Virus record (IMG/VR): IMGVR_UViG_3300020395_000063
Span: 1 to 30,462 of that record
Length of the DNA stretch: 30,462 nucleotides
Reading direction: 5' to 3' (one strand)
Source: a virus
The notes below the pieces were generated by a model. That model saw only the letters and a list, made by a program, of their open reading frames with translations, did not search any database and was not told the origin of the DNA. The position numbers and the translations under genes were made by a program. Positions 12,001-20,500 of this stretch are shown piece by piece; the first letter of the stretch is position 1; every line of letters begins with the position of its first letter.

Positions 12001-12849
12001 TTCGATCTTCGTATTGTTGATCAATCTCAAAATCCAGAAAGAGCTTCTCTTACTGCTGTAGTTTCTGCTGCTGGAACAGTTCAATCAATAACTGTAAATA
12101 GTGGTGGAGTTGGATATGTTGGAGTATCAACTTCTATTTCTATTGGTATTCCACCAACAGGTATTTCTACCTTTGTACAGGCAGATGGTTCAATTGGTAT
12201 AGGAACAACTGCAACTGCAACTGCAACTATAACTGGAGGAGTTATTTCATCAGTTGATGTTGTAAATCCAGGACTTGGATATACAACTGCTTCTGTTCCT
12301 CAAGTTATTGCACCATTACCAATACTTGCTCAGGAAACTATTAGTGATGTAAGTGATGTTAAGGGATTCTCAGGTATAATTACTGGAATATCAACAACAT
12401 CTGGTACTGGTAGTAATCCTTTAGCACTTCATTTCTTCCTTGAGAAGGATACAGGTACTTTTGCAGATTTAGAGAATGGATATCCAATTTATATCTTTGA
12501 CACTACTGTTGGATCTGGAGTTACTTCACATACTGCACATGGAACTTCCTTAGGTATAGGTGCTACATTCTTAGATAATATTTACCAAGTAAACTCAATT
12601 AATAGAACTGCAAATAAAGCAGACTTTATTGCTAACGTAGATCCAAATGCAAATATTGTTGGAATTGCAACAACTGGTATGGGTATTGGTAAGTTCTCTT
12701 GGGGTAGATTAACTGGGTTTAGTAGATCTTCAAATCCAGTATCGATTGCAGTTTCTTCTAAGACGGTTAGTGGATTATCAACTTTCCCACATACACAGAG
12801 AAGAGACTCTGGACTTAGAAAAACAGGTGCGATAAAGAACACCACATAA
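1..12849 (+). CDS. gp7: Giant baseplate wedge protein, gp7-like, with YHYH domain (5' truncated by window)
   Basis: The frame is open from the first base to the stop at 12847-12849, giving 4,282 visible residues; the true start lies upstream. The ATG at 1969 is internal, since coding continues unbroken before it. Visible residues about 100-125 (FYESKGTEESFRILFQVLYG) match my memory of the T4 gp7 core segment near FYSTKGIEASYKFLFKVLY, so this is probably the wedge protein that pairs with gp6 and nucleates wedge assembly. T4 gp7 has 1,032 residues, so this copy is at least four times longer. A YHYH domain follows at about 1181-1315 (AYDGNPIYGPWGY, then HNGRYC and YPDGTYAYF). The rest is a chain of beta-rich modules: GxGY..P repeats, HG(L/F)..GD.V.Y modules, two HDGT units, three TFTC/SYPR units, and an FVNGVLQ..P..Y module near 3835. 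The C-terminus (TQRRDSGLRKTGAI) resembles the conserved end of cyanophage homologues as I recall them. Position directly before gp8 agrees with gp7. Gene identity rests mainly on the core motif and gene order. Confidence 0.78.
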   Translation, partial: FPDQYGLFKIDDEIITYTGLTTNSFTGCIRGFSGITTYHQENNPGELVFTSSDESTHLENSRVQNLSALFLKEFYNKIKFSLTPGLENSEFVPQLNVNNFVKEARSFYESKGTEESFRILFQVLYGVDPKVIDLEEYLVKPSSAKYVRRERIIAENLSGDPLKLRGQTITKTTDSFTSASISEVEYISGISSTTYYYSLDAFIGYDDEEYITGTFDVPGKTKAIGEVSIGSSVITVDSTVGFGATGTLVSGINTHIDYTDKTINQFLNCTWDNQNTSGIITSTNDIRSNDTIIGYENGDISKPVELRITGVLAEFIPDDNTNLVIEGERILVKSLGENIENPSTNKTNKEVHFNSWIYNSAASYECTDKVTGSSAFNNSTLPLKSFIDRSSLKVGDTVEILYRTSNELDFKQVKPLENGDTTAKILSIDTVNNQITLDKALVADINKFYNVRRVLSKANSKQDVGAPIKYGNNTLTVDIQNTYNEADENIYVASNSLPSYEIEKNISEIEITSVTASGASPSIQGYDAANTSYSILSFPEQVPFVTGDAVVYTKPTDAVGILTEGVYYVENLSETNKIKLYPDQAFVDSGIGTIGFLNAIGFGNLPSGITTDSTHKFTLLKHHHKEIDAQRLLKKYPLTRDLKSSESTETTSGPIGMLINGVQIEDSKSEDGIFYGPIDDIKIATGGHDYDVINPPNITIGTGVGTTALATAVVRGDIKKIQIDPQDFDVDEVRSVQIAGGNAKDVILTPVVKKRNRELEFDGRLINNGGDVDSVNETLKFSQTNHNLRSGDVIVYNNNGFPNLGIGTFNGSNLADYETLDNGSSYWVQSLGISSVYLYRSEKDYTAGINTVGFTAIAKEGIHKFRLKHAKNTLTSVDIINGGTFENRQVSISAVGISTVNSTFTFKNHGFSDGELVDYKTTGTSIGISTDGTGIQYKIIKIDDDSFRVANAGVGGTLTSDYITNNYSSFTNKGTGYQIIKYPDITVSIDAAYRVATSDKINLTPIISGKIVDTILYEKGTGYGTTDVINYENSPNVIIKNGISRNTKLIQPALRPIVASASTLTTDLSGEIIGVQINSGGDEYFSTPELIVEGDGFSAELRAVIDKDTTSSTYNRIIDVKILNRGTGYTQDKTTIKVVPAGSGAIFDAFIRKLNLNSIQNDAPYSSKYTYELLSPSRYGLRYSLVGYSTDIGYNNFNDTGASHSPIIGWAYDGNPIYGPWGYTDPLNSDSDIKILDTGYNASVSNIEDRPPSFSAGFFAQDFVYSSGDLDIHNGRYCKTPEYPDGTYAYFVGVTTNFATGKLIPKYPYFIGDSYKSNPTVVDEVSKINQDYDFNNSNLIRNSFPYKVSENFANNDYIINSDSIQQQLTTVDSVTQGTVESLQVINSGDNYKVGDDLTFDNDGTNGSGLSAFVDSIQGKSIQEINTTYSVYDNVDIIWKDSNTVSAYISTSHSLLNGDNVVISGVTTSAIKGLTGSHRIGVTTTNTVLYKEVAVNHSVGVITDIFVGRIPELISIGSSIGIGTENLEVINKFEDRNILRVRRGVVGTAHTVSSLVNLIPSFVDIPLKVDYFESQLDDIVYFNPREAIGICTIVGLSSSVNVSVGDTVNSVDVPCQSIYLPNHPFKKNQQITLNIPSTGSNIAVSTDGTVPGGYSLTNNTNLYVINKSSDYIGVTSELQSSVGTGNTTENGLFFLGNGAYNFEYSFQSNFSQVQADIETISAKVALTTSHTLPEQTIVDLIVEPTQSVGIATTGSYISLLYNSSIEKLVINPISFTSGINTVTDSITLTSHGLKTGDKVYYSGDASITDISQVTRGYFVYRIDDNNIQLCKTYKDSTVYPPINVDFTTTGSNNTISLINPPISIIKNNSLVFDVKDSSLSGYNLKFYLDNEFKNEFVSTGSTSLTSVTSEGTIGGGTTATVTLNYSEFNPSVLYYNLEKSGFISTSDIDVVNGSKVYYDTHEYSEYNGRYSIIGVGDTSFNILLRNKPNVLKYAAAEDQGNSFKTGIGTIRYTTKSTYDIGPVENIGINFGGLGYKKLPEFVSIASTQGTNAQILPRSTTANKIKEATINNIGFEYPSDKTLLPIAQLSPVISLRDYNVVKSIEILDGGRDYQTDPTLLIIDANTRKPNFSGSIIASVSESTQAIESINIVSEPKGIDVAEAISLDNTNGITVTTVSVASTVVTDTNSGVVTCTLSTPIVGFATDPFVVGDTFFLENVENEWEGDTINSANNGYSFYTITNTYDTKPSLGNNPFKFEFNLLGICTNPGLAKTTQTFASVVNYNKYPKFKITQEAASFSVNERVLVYDGEEFRERNLIIDKIGNDYIKILGKYQLKVNDIIKGSYTGSIATINQLSPNTGKFKVDYSSRREIGWIDNIGKLNEDYQVIPDNDYYQTLSYTVKSPVEYQKLLDPVNSLVHTSGLKNFADTTITQVSPKIGIGSVDVTTINRDLSSTENRIDAINNFDLVRDDSILTNPQRSKYIQFRNRELVNYFKCLTNRVLDIDNISPLFSNASNNIKTDGSLSLVNPYGRFLVQARNPSTSAIQFTEVLTSIDYINKNIYTIQKGVLGAGGTTANYSELVNIEGDKNEVDVYSLKFNPVDIYDADLDIKVFENTFSSATGVGTDTSLGFVSLTGINNNAGSSSSISLVSSNISDIESYFASIEVRDNFANETNIFDFYVTHDGTNSYVANYSFETNTSNFIGTFTSQIDSNILSLNYENDRSNNVSVQSRVVGFGTTAAGIGTYRFKTTAQPDGSENSLRIQSSYSNVSTSSTILEFNKTKVSSVKNIIRASIGNTSAIHQIMMAHDGTDAYIVQYPFISIGSTSGIGTFTSQLNGSDFELVFHPDISGTIQIQSYSEVFNTDIDLINIPSDLTYGAAVDSQSLVQYDSLNGDRADSKSFKLRHNNIPIFGRYIDPQVGIALTSGIVTIENHFFNDKERIIYTPGSSIEGVGIASIQTDGNPLPSELYVIKIDDNQFNVALSQADANAGISTTFTSFGTGNYHLFEMFKKNEKSLITLDNVIQTPLSYTPVTTTLSNNVSGQVSISTTVLGIAGISSIILNDILKIGEEYVKVNNVGYAVTNVGPVGVDTGTIPMIEVERGFVGSSATTHTDADTVRLYKGGFNIVGDSIYFSEAPRGTNVTEKTESNRDAGRSDFSGRVYLRNDYSTNAVFDDVSTDFTGVGRTFTTTIGGANTIGLSTGSSLVVINGIFQNPTTETNLSNNYTLDGNDALGITSFVFSGITSANGSVIISEDDINQNQLPRRGDIISIGSSGGLGIAPLVGASVTAVLAGAGQSIVSVGLGTTDFHGSGYNTGGTIAIGVTDIAYEHRFVSAGINSLTANAGGPFTVTDATFDSSSGVMVLTIPGHGLTISNTVGIVTSSIGFTCESDNYTTTKLYPRLTDPAHNATLAITAVTTDTITVGVGSAGGSGTGAVITATVVDYNEHTFVSAVGSGITANAGGPFTANAADYDPVSGILTVTTTATHGFTSAGFQTATNAIYNPVVGIVTIITTGNHGYSNGDYIKLAENSLTFTCAKDGNQTNHSYPRRTDPIFNKWIQIEDVTSNTFEIQVLDSTPSTDVSAHTYVSAAASGIQKANNTVGIGTSTLTFTCAQDMHTTTHSYPRPVKLLGSVSDPAHNATLGIEEVLSTTQFTVNVGRSPAGTGGALKFTVGAGGTGYINPRILPPSPSYNNLPIQGISRLGLGPTTDTGRGLTVNVDVAAAATTGIGSNLYEVSQFDFPTKGTSFRKGDVFRPVGLVTDRLVYEPSTDFRFTVNEVFTDAFGSWNVGEFDFIDSIENLQNGERKRFPLKFNGELVAFRADPSSSIDVNNLLLIFVNGVLQEPEFAYSFYGGTSFIFTEAPDENDKVTIFFYKGSNDDISFTDITETVKEGDEVQIMKRNGVDESVTQNKRTIVGITTSDVIETNLYYKQGIDENTYRPLKWIKQKTDKVINGNIIYKSRLQIEPLIYPNAGIISDIQSTDDILYVDSVDLFEYDSPVNFDLRIVDQSQNPERASLTAVVSAAGTVQSITVNSGGVGYVGVSTSISIGIPPTGISTFVQADGSIGIGTTATATATITGGVISSVDVVNPGLGYTTASVPQVIAPLPILAQETISDVSDVKGFSGIITGISTTSGTGSNPLALHFFLEKDTGTFADLENGYPIYIFDTTVGSGVTSHTAHGTSLGIGATFLDNIYQVNSINRTANKADFIANVDPNANIVGIATTGMGIGKFSWGRLTGFSRSSNPVSIAVSSKTVSGLSTFPHTQRRDSGLRKTGAIKNTT
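3541..3945 (+). other. YHYH domain inside the gp7-like protein
   Basis: This segment encodes the hallmark of the YHYH family: an aromatic-rich core reading GWAYDGNPIYGPWGY at about 3625-3669. It is followed by HNGRYCKTPEYPDGTYAYF near 3817-3873 and a closing YPYFIG near 3919-3936. Family members occur in bacterial surface proteins and in large virion proteins of marine T4-like phages. The biochemical role is not established to my knowledge. The domain lies early in the C-terminal extension, after the wedge core and before most of the beta modules. Confidence 0.8.
7960..8590 (+). repeat. Two-copy HDGT protein module within the gp7-like gene
   Basis: Two related units are encoded in tandem. 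The first has a THDGTNSYVANY motif starting near 8038 and ends with GTFTSQ and VQSR. The second has AHDGTDAYIVQY near 8413 and the same GTFTSQ and IQSY landmarks. The HDGT motifs are 375 bases (125 residues) apart. The DNA is diverged, so this is a protein-level duplication of a probable beta-sandwich and not a recent DNA repeat. Confidence 0.7.
9982..11000 (+). repeat. Three-copy TFTC / YPR.TDP protein module within the gp7-like gene
   Basis: Three units share an H(R/T)(F/Y)VSA opening (near 9985, 10336, 10750), a (T/G)FTC motif with cysteine codons at 10159, 10603 and 10834, and a downstream YPR with a (T/S)DP(A/I)(H/F)N motif. The first two also share TANAGGPFT. Unit three has a short insertion between YPR and SDPAHN. 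Opening-to-opening distances are about 351 and 414 bases. I recall similar units in structural proteins of marine T4-like phages. They look like beta-rich spacer domains. Confidence 0.72.
12207..12228 (+). repeat. Short hexanucleotide tandem repeat (AACTGC, about 3.7 copies)
   Basis: AACTGC is repeated three times followed by AACT, encoding alternating Thr-Ala residues in a Gly/Thr/Ala-rich part of the gp7-like protein. The unit is in frame, so gain or loss of copies would only change length by two residues. Confidence 0.85.
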
Positions 12850-12854
12850 ATTAG

Positions 12855-12862
12855 TATAAATA
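12855..12862 (+). promoter_or_regulatory. T4-type late promoter box before gp8
   Basis: An exact TATAAATA octamer lies in the 33-base gap between the gp7-like stop and the gp8 start. T4 late promoters are defined by this -10-type box, read by the phage late sigma factor gp55 with gp33 and the sliding clamp. Related boxes are reported for marine T4-like phages. The box ends 20 bases before the ATG, so the transcript leader would be only several bases long. The sequence is A+T rich, so chance boxes are expected, but I found only two exact copies by eye and both sit in intergenic gaps. Confidence 0.7.
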
Positions 12863-12882
12863 AAGAAAAAAAGCTATAGACG

Positions 12883-14517
12883 ATGGCGGCAATTGTAACA
12901 GATCAGTTTAGAATCAATAATGCTAGTAATTTTTTGGGGGATGTTAATGACACCTCAAATTCTTATTATGTAGTTGTTGGACTAACAAATCCTGGTATTG
13001 GAACTAATTATTTTGGTAGAACTTTAGACGAAGCAACATGGAATGCGAGTCCTCCAAGTCCTACTGATAATTTTAATTATCTAGATCATAGTAAAGATAC
13101 TATGATTTATGGTAAGAAAATATCTGCAGAAAATATTAGAAGAGTTATTAGAAAAATAACTTGGACTCAAGGAAATAGATATGAGATATATCGTCAAGAT
13201 TATAGTACTGCTAATCAATCGCCATTAACAAATTCGTCTAGATTATATGATGCAAATTATTATGTACTTAATAAAGACTTTAATGTTTATGTTTGTTTAA
13301 ACAATGGTTCCTCTGGAATTAATACTACAGGAAATCGTTCTCAAAATGAACCGTTATTTACTGGTTTAGAACCTTCTGCTGCAGATGGTTCATCAAATGA
13401 TGGTTATGTATGGAAGTATTTGTTTAGTGTTAAACCAAGTGATATTATAAAGTTTGATTCTACTGAATATATACCTCTTCCTAATGATTGGGCAACATCA
13501 ACAGATACTCAAATACAATCTGTTAGAGATAATGGTAATTCTGATATTAATAATAATCAGATTAAAGAAGTTTATATTGCTGCACAAGGAGATGGATATG
13601 CTGGTGGTGTAGGACAAGAATTTCCTATTATTGGAGATGGAAGTGGTGCTAAAGTTGTAGTTGATGTTGTTGGTGCTAAAATAACTAAAACTCAAGTTTC
13701 TGTTGGTGGAAAAGGTTATACTTACGGAAAAGTTAATCTTGATACTATCAATAACACAGCAGTTTCGGGTAGTACACCTGCACAATTAATTCCAATTATT
13801 CCACCATCTAAAGGTCATGGACATGATTTATATAAGGAATTGGGTGCTGATAGAGTTCTAATCTATTCTAGATTTGATGATGCTACAAAAGATTTTCCAG
13901 TAGATACTAAATTTTCTCAGATTGCAATAGTTAAAAATCCAACTTCAATTGGTTCTACTAATGTATTTACTGGCAATACATTTTCTTCTACAAAATCGTT
14001 ATACCTTCAAAATTTAGCATCTAATCCATTATCAGTAGTTCCTGGTGATGAAATTAGGCAAGATGTAAAGGATGATAGTGGTACTGTCATTGGATATGCT
14101 AGAGGATATGTTGTTTCGTATGATGTATTATCTTCAACTGCACCTCAAATTGCGGTTTTAAAATATTCTCAAGATAGATCTTTATATAATTCTTCTTCAG
14201 ATGCATTTGCAACTGATACTGCAGATCTATCAAAAGAAGGAGATCCTGTTACTGGACAAATTTATACTATTCAAGGTAACAATGATGTTGTGGAAGTAGG
14301 TGGAAAATATACTGTAGGAATAAATACTTCATTCTCTGGAATTACCACAAACCCAACAGGAAACAAAATTGTTGAACTCGGAGTTGAGTTTGAAAATGGG
14401 GTTGCTGAATCTGAAATAAATAATGAGTCTGGTGATATTATCTATTTGGATAATAGATCTTTAATTACTAGAGATGAAAGACAAAAAGAAGACGTAAAAA
14501 TTATCCTGGAATTCTAA
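12883..14517 (+). CDS. gp8: Baseplate wedge subunit gp8
   Basis: This is the gp8 family of the baseplate wedge, which in T4 joins gp10, gp7 and gp6 in the wedge intermediate. The N-terminus (MAAIVTDQFRINNASNF) and the inner motif SKGHGHDLYKELGADRVLIY (residues 309-328) are typical of gp8 in marine T4-like phages as I recall them. So is the C-terminal pattern GDIIYLDNR..I.R...QKEDVKIILEF. The length is 544 residues against 334 in T4. Part of the excess is a segment at about 228-290 with two GxGY motifs (GDGYAGG, GKGYTYG) of the kind found in gp7, gp14 and the DUF4815 protein here. The ATG follows an exact late promoter box and has no clear Shine-Dalgarno sequence. It ends three bases before the next gene. 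Confidence 0.9.
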   Translation: MAAIVTDQFRINNASNFLGDVNDTSNSYYVVVGLTNPGIGTNYFGRTLDEATWNASPPSPTDNFNYLDHSKDTMIYGKKISAENIRRVIRKITWTQGNRYEIYRQDYSTANQSPLTNSSRLYDANYYVLNKDFNVYVCLNNGSSGINTTGNRSQNEPLFTGLEPSAADGSSNDGYVWKYLFSVKPSDIIKFDSTEYIPLPNDWATSTDTQIQSVRDNGNSDINNNQIKEVYIAAQGDGYAGGVGQEFPIIGDGSGAKVVVDVVGAKITKTQVSVGGKGYTYGKVNLDTINNTAVSGSTPAQLIPIIPPSKGHGHDLYKELGADRVLIYSRFDDATKDFPVDTKFSQIAIVKNPTSIGSTNVFTGNTFSSTKSLYLQNLASNPLSVVPGDEIRQDVKDDSGTVIGYARGYVVSYDVLSSTAPQIAVLKYSQDRSLYNSSSDAFATDTADLSKEGDPVTGQIYTIQGNNDVVEVGGKYTVGINTSFSGITTNPTGNKIVELGVEFENGVAESEINNESGDIIYLDNRSLITRDERQKEDVKIILEF

Positions 14518-14520
14518 AAA

Positions 14521-17500
14521 ATGCCACAGAAAACTAACTTAAATATAAGTCCTTATTATGATGACTTTAATGCGGATGATAATTTCTATAAGGTTCTTTT
14601 TAGACCAGGAAGACCTGTTCAAGCTAGAGAATTAACAACTCTCCAGTCCATCCTACAAAATCAGGTTGAATCCTTTGGAGATCATATGTTCAAAGAAGGA
14701 ACTATGGTTATACCTGGTTCCGTAGCGTATGATAGTCAATATTTTTCAGTTAAAATAGAATCAGAACATTTAGGGCTTCCAGTTTCTCTTTATCTTTATG
14801 AATTAAAGGGTAAAAAATTTAAAGGGCAAAATAGTGGAGTAGAATTTATAGTTAATGACTGTAAAGTACCTGAAGATTCTACTGATATTACTCATGTAAC
14901 TTTGTTTATAAAGTACTTAACAGGAAGTAATGATAATTTAGAGGCATTTATATCAGATAGCGAACCTTTAATCGCCCAAGAAACTATAGTTTATGGAAAT
15001 ACTACTATCACTGTTGGAGATAGTGTTGCTAATGCCATAGATACCGATGCTGCTGCCACTGGTAGTGCTGTAAAAATAGAAACTGGTGTATATTTCATTA
15101 GAGGTTCTTTTGTTACAGTAACAGCAGATACTATCATCTTAGATCCATATTCAAATCAACCTTCATATAGGGTTGGTCTAAGTATTTTAGAAACCATTGT
15201 TACTGCAAAGGAAGATTCTGAATTATATGATAATGCTAGGGGATTTTCTAATTATGCTGCTCCAGGTGCTGATAGATTAAAAATTACTACTGAATTATCT
15301 AAAAAATCACTTACAGATTTTAATGATACTAATTTTATTGAAATTGTTAAGTTAAGAGATGGTAATCTTAAAAAATTACAGGATACTACTGTCTACTCTG
15401 AAATTGCAAAAGAATTTGCAAGAAGAACTTTTGAGGAATCTGGAAATTATTCTTTAGGTAATTTTAATGTTAAAGTATCAAATTCTTTAGATGATGGAAT
15501 TGGTAATGAAGGAATATTTAAATCAAATCAAGTTACTGATCAAAATAATACACCAACTGATGACTTAGCATGTGTAGAAGTTGATCCAGGAAAAGCATAT
15601 GTTCATGGATTCCGTATCAATAGCGTTGGAACAACTATTATAGATATCGATAAACCAAGAGAAAAGGAAGTTGTAGACACTGCAAAGGTAGCATTTGAAC
15701 TAGGTAGTTTAATAAGAGTTGATAATGTTACAGGTACGCCAAAAATAAAATTAGATGAGACTTCAAACACTGTTCAATTACTAAGTAAGCCAAAACTTAC
15801 TGCTAATGGTGGAGTAGGACAACCTTCTTGGCTTACTTCAGGAATTGGAACTGCAAGGGTATATTCTGTCGGATTAAGGAATACTCCTTATGTTGATAAT
15901 GATAGTGAATGGAATTTATATTTGTATGACGTACAAACATATACAGCATTAACTTTAAATGAATCATTAAGTGCTGCTCAATGTCCTAATGGTTCATTTA
16001 TACGTGGTGTCAGTAGTGATGCTACTGGATATATGGCTGATATAAGTGGTAGTATTGTTAGTTTAGTGCAAACATCAGGAACATTTATCAGAGGAGAAGC
16101 AGTTTTAATTAATGAGACTAATTTGGTTCCAAGATCTATAGTAACAGTAACTCAATATGGTTCACAAGATATAAAATCTGTATTCCAAAAAGCTTCTGTT
16201 AGTGGTAATACTGTAGATTTTTCTGCAAATACTGTATTAAAAGATACTTTAGTTACACCTACAACACCCTTAAATACTCAATTTACAATTGTAGATGGTT
16301 CTGGTGGAGGTAGTACAGGAACAATTACTGGACCTGGAATTACCTTTGATGGAGTAAAGGCAGGTGATTTGGTTAAATATGCTGTTAAAGGTGTTGCTAA
16401 TGTTGTAATAAATGAAGTAGAATCAGTTGACCCAGATTTAAAAACATTAAATGTAGTATCTGTTGCTGCTACAACGGGAATAGCAAATCTTGTTAATGGT
16501 TTTGCTGCACCTGCTGGTTTTACAACAACCAGTGCAATGGTTCGTATTATACCTGAAGGAATTGTTAATAATGATGAGAAAGGACTTTATACTCCATTAG
16601 AAAGAAGAAACATTTCTGATGTTAATTTTTCTGGTTCTGAACTTTTAGTTTCAAGTCAATTATCAGGTACAACTGATGCTAATGGTTCAGTAACTATTAG
16701 TTTACCAACAGGAATAAGTAGTGGTTTTTATAGTTCATTCGATACTCAAAAATATTCAGTAATTTATGATAGTATTAGTGGTGGCGGTGGTCCAGAAAAT
16801 TTAACAAAAGATCAATTTGCATTAACTAATGGTGCCACTCAAGTTACTCTTAGTGGATTACGAGGAAGTCAAGCCGTTAAAATTAATGCTACTGTAGAAA
16901 AAGCAACAATAAAGGAGAAAATTAAGGAATATTCTAGAAGTAAGCAAATTCAAATTACACATACTCAAACTGGTATAAACACAACTACTAGTGGATTAAC
17001 TCAAAATAATTTCTATGGGTTAAGAGTAGAAGATAAAGAAATTTCTTTAAATGTTTGTGATGTTGCTAATGTTGTTGCTGTTCTTGAATCGAAAGATACA
17101 TCTGCACCTACATTAGATAAATTAACAACTGTTTCTGGTTTATCTTTAGATATTAATTCTGTAGTTGGTGAAAGAATTACTGGAACCGAAAGTGCAGCTG
17201 TTGCTCAATTAGTAACTAGAACTGGTTCAAACAATGTTGAAATTGTTTATTTAAATACTAATAAATTTAATATTGGTGAAGTAATTAATTTTGATGAATC
17301 AAATATTACAACTACTTTACAGGCAATAACTCCTGGTAATAATATTAATATTACTGATAGATATTCTTTGGATAAGGGACAAAGAGAACAATATTATGAT
17401 TATTCTAGGATAGTTAGAAAAGCAGGTACAGCAAAACCATCTAAGAGATTATTGGTAGTTTATAATTCTTATATTGTTCCTGCTGATGATACTGGTGATG

Positions 17501-20500
17501 TATTCACCGTAGAATCTTATGATGAATCTAGATTTTCAGATGATGTTCCATTATTAGGAAATAATGTTAGAGCTTCTGATACCCTTGATTTTAGACCTAG
17601 AGTTTCGGAGTTTAATAGTACTACAGCATCTCCGTTTGCATATTCAAGTAGAGATTTTGGTACTGCAGGTAATGCATCTACATTAGTAATTTCGCCTGAG
17701 GGTGATTCTAATTTAGGATATAGTTTCTATCTACCAAGAATTGATAAATTAATTCTTAGTCTTGGTGAGGATAATATACCAGAATTTTCTGTCCTAAAAG
17801 GTGTATCTTCATTACAACCTAAAGCACCTGCTATGGTTGAGACTGGAATGGAGGTAGCAACAATTGCACTTCCTGCTTATCTTTATAGTCCAAGTAATGC
17901 AAGAATAACTTTAGTTGATAATAAGAGATATACTATGAGAGATATTGGTAAACTTGATAAGAGAATTACCAATTTAGAGATTGTTACAAGTTTAACTATG
18001 CTTGAACTTGATACAAAATCATTGCAGATTATGGATGAAGTTGGGGATAGGTTTAAATCTGGATTCTTTGTAGATAATTTTAAAGATATTAGTCGTATGG
18101 ATGTACAAAATCCAGACAATAAGGTTGATGTTGATATAGTAAATGGTGAATTAATTGTTCCTTTAGATAGATATACTTTTAAACCTGAATTGGGTTTAAG
18201 TCCATCTATAAATTCAGACACTGCAGATTATACTCAAAATTTAACTTTATTAGATACTAATGTCAGAAAAACTGGTGATTTAATTACTCTAGATTATTCA
18301 GAAACTGATTGGATTGAAAATGCATTTGCATCTAAAGTTGAAAATATAAACCCATTTGAAGTTGTAGCATTTGATGGAACGATTGCATTAGATCCAGTTT
18401 CAGATAATTGGACAAGAACTGTAGTTGTAGATGGTGGTAAGAGGACTGTTGTTGATGGAAATACTTTAGCAGATCCATCAGCTGAATTCCAAAGAATATT
18501 AGATAATCAATTAAGTGAGGTAATTAGTGTTGTTCAAACGGATAATGAAATAACAACAACTACTCTTGAATTTGATAGTGAATATATTGAAACTATATTA
18601 ACTGGAACAGTACCAGAAACCCATATTAGATCTAGAAACGTTGGTTTCAAAGCACATGCTTTAAAACCAGGAATACAATATTACCCATTCTTTGATGGAA
18701 GAAGTGGAATAGATATTATTCCAAAATTGATAGAAATATCAATGACTTCTGGTACATTCTCAGTAGCTGAAGATGTTAAAGGGTATATTGGTGGTGATAG
18801 TACAAATCCAGTAATTACATTTAGAACAGCGAACGCAGATCATAGAGAAGGTACTTATAATGATTCAACAAGTACTGGTTATACTCCATATATTGCAAAT
18901 CCATATGATTTAGGAAGTTCTTTATCATCAGTTTATACCTCTTCTTCAACTGTATTAAATGTTGATATTGGTTCATTAACTGAAGAAGCTATTGGAAAAT
19001 ATTTTGGTAGATTAGAAGTTGGAATGAAATTAGTTGGTTCTTCAAGTAATGCAGAAGCAACAGTTACTAATATAAGATTAATTGGTGATGATATTGGAAA
19101 TGTATATGGTTCATTCTTTATTAGAAATCCTTTAACTTCTCCTGCACCACCATTAAGATTTACAAATGGTACTAAGACATTTAGATTATCTTCTTCTGTA
19201 AGTAATGAGACTCCACTTCCTGGAAATGAAGCGTCTGTAAGTAGTGGAGAAGGTGAATATACAACTGCTGGAACCTTAGAGACATTTAGACAAACTAATG
19301 TTGTTGTTGGACGAACAACGAGGACAGTACAGTATATGGATCCTCTAGCACAGTCTTTCCGATGTGACGAGTCTGGTGCATTCCTATCGTCTGTTGATGT
19401 CTATTTTGGAACTAAAGATGATTCTCAACCAGTAACGGTTCAACTTAGAACCATGGAATTGGGAACACCTACCGATATATTGGCAGCAGATTATGCTGAA
19501 GTTATAGTACCTTCAAGTGATATTACAGTATCAAATGATGCTTCAATTGCAACTAATATTAAATTCCCATCTCCAATCTATCTAAATGCAGGAACAGAAT
19601 ATGCTCTGGTATTACTATCACCTGGAACTACTAAGTATACTGTATGGATTTCTAGAATTGGTGATATAACTATAGAAACTAGAGATCTTGGTGAAGGTAA
19701 TAGAAGAAAGGTAGGAACTCAGTATATTGGAGGAAGTTTATTTAAGTCCCAAAACGGAACTATTTGGACTCCTACACAGGAAGAAGATTTGAAGTTTACT
19801 TTGTATAAGTGTGCATTTAAAACTGGTACTATAGGAGATCTTACTTTATATAATCCCAAACTTCAAACTTCAAATGTTAATTTTGGATTAAGTTCAAATG
19901 CAATTACGTCATATCCAAGAAAACTTACTGTTGGAATCGATTACACTAGTGTTTTAGAAGCAGAATTAGTTCCTGGAATAAAAGTTAGTGCCTCAACAAA
20001 TGATGGTGTGGCTATGAATGTTCCAGATGATCCAACAGGATTTATTGAAAGTGTTGGTGGTCCTATTGAGGCAACAACAGTTGTTAATCAAACTATAGGT
20101 ATAACCACTGTTGGTCTTGGAACTGGATATGAACCAAGTCAAACATACAGTGGAGTCAATTTACAGACTATTACTGGTAATGGATCTGGTGCCACTGCAA
20201 CAGTAATAACTAATGTTTCTGGTGGAGTTGCTAATGTTAGTATTGCAAGTTCTGGTTCTGGATATGCTGTTGGAGATGTTCTTGGTATTACCACTGCCGA
20301 TTTAGGAAATGATAAGAAAGGAACTGATGCTCAGGTAACAGTAGCAGATAGAGCAGGTATTGATAAACTTTATCTAACAAATGTTCAGGGAGAAAACTTT
20401 ACTACCAATAAATTGCTTATTTGGTATTCTGATCCTGCAAATGGAACTATTCATCAACCTGGAGCTGCATCAACTGCAATAACAAGTTCTGCACTTACTT

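Noticed and set aside
12582-12845. Minus-strand open frames antiparallel to the large genes (here and at 13498-13785, 17883-18221, 20991-21203, 21468-21707, 21726-21983, 25849-26079, 27157-27360, 27958-28221, 28208-28453, 29410-29598)
   Set aside because: All lie inside well-supported + strand genes, have compositionally biased translations and no recognisable family, and are expected from A+T-rich repetitive coding sequence.
1969-12849. Taking the ATG at 1969 as the start of the giant gene
   Set aside because: The same frame is open without a stop from base 1, and the upstream 656 codons encode the gp7-like core motif, so the gene continues beyond the left edge.
14319-14422. Two AATAAATA sequences (14319-14326 and 14415-14422) upstream of the DUF4815 gene as relaxed late promoters
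   Set aside because: They match only a relaxed box, lie inside gp8 coding sequence 99-195 bases from the start, and are expected by chance in such A+T-rich DNA. Not impossible, but not supportable.
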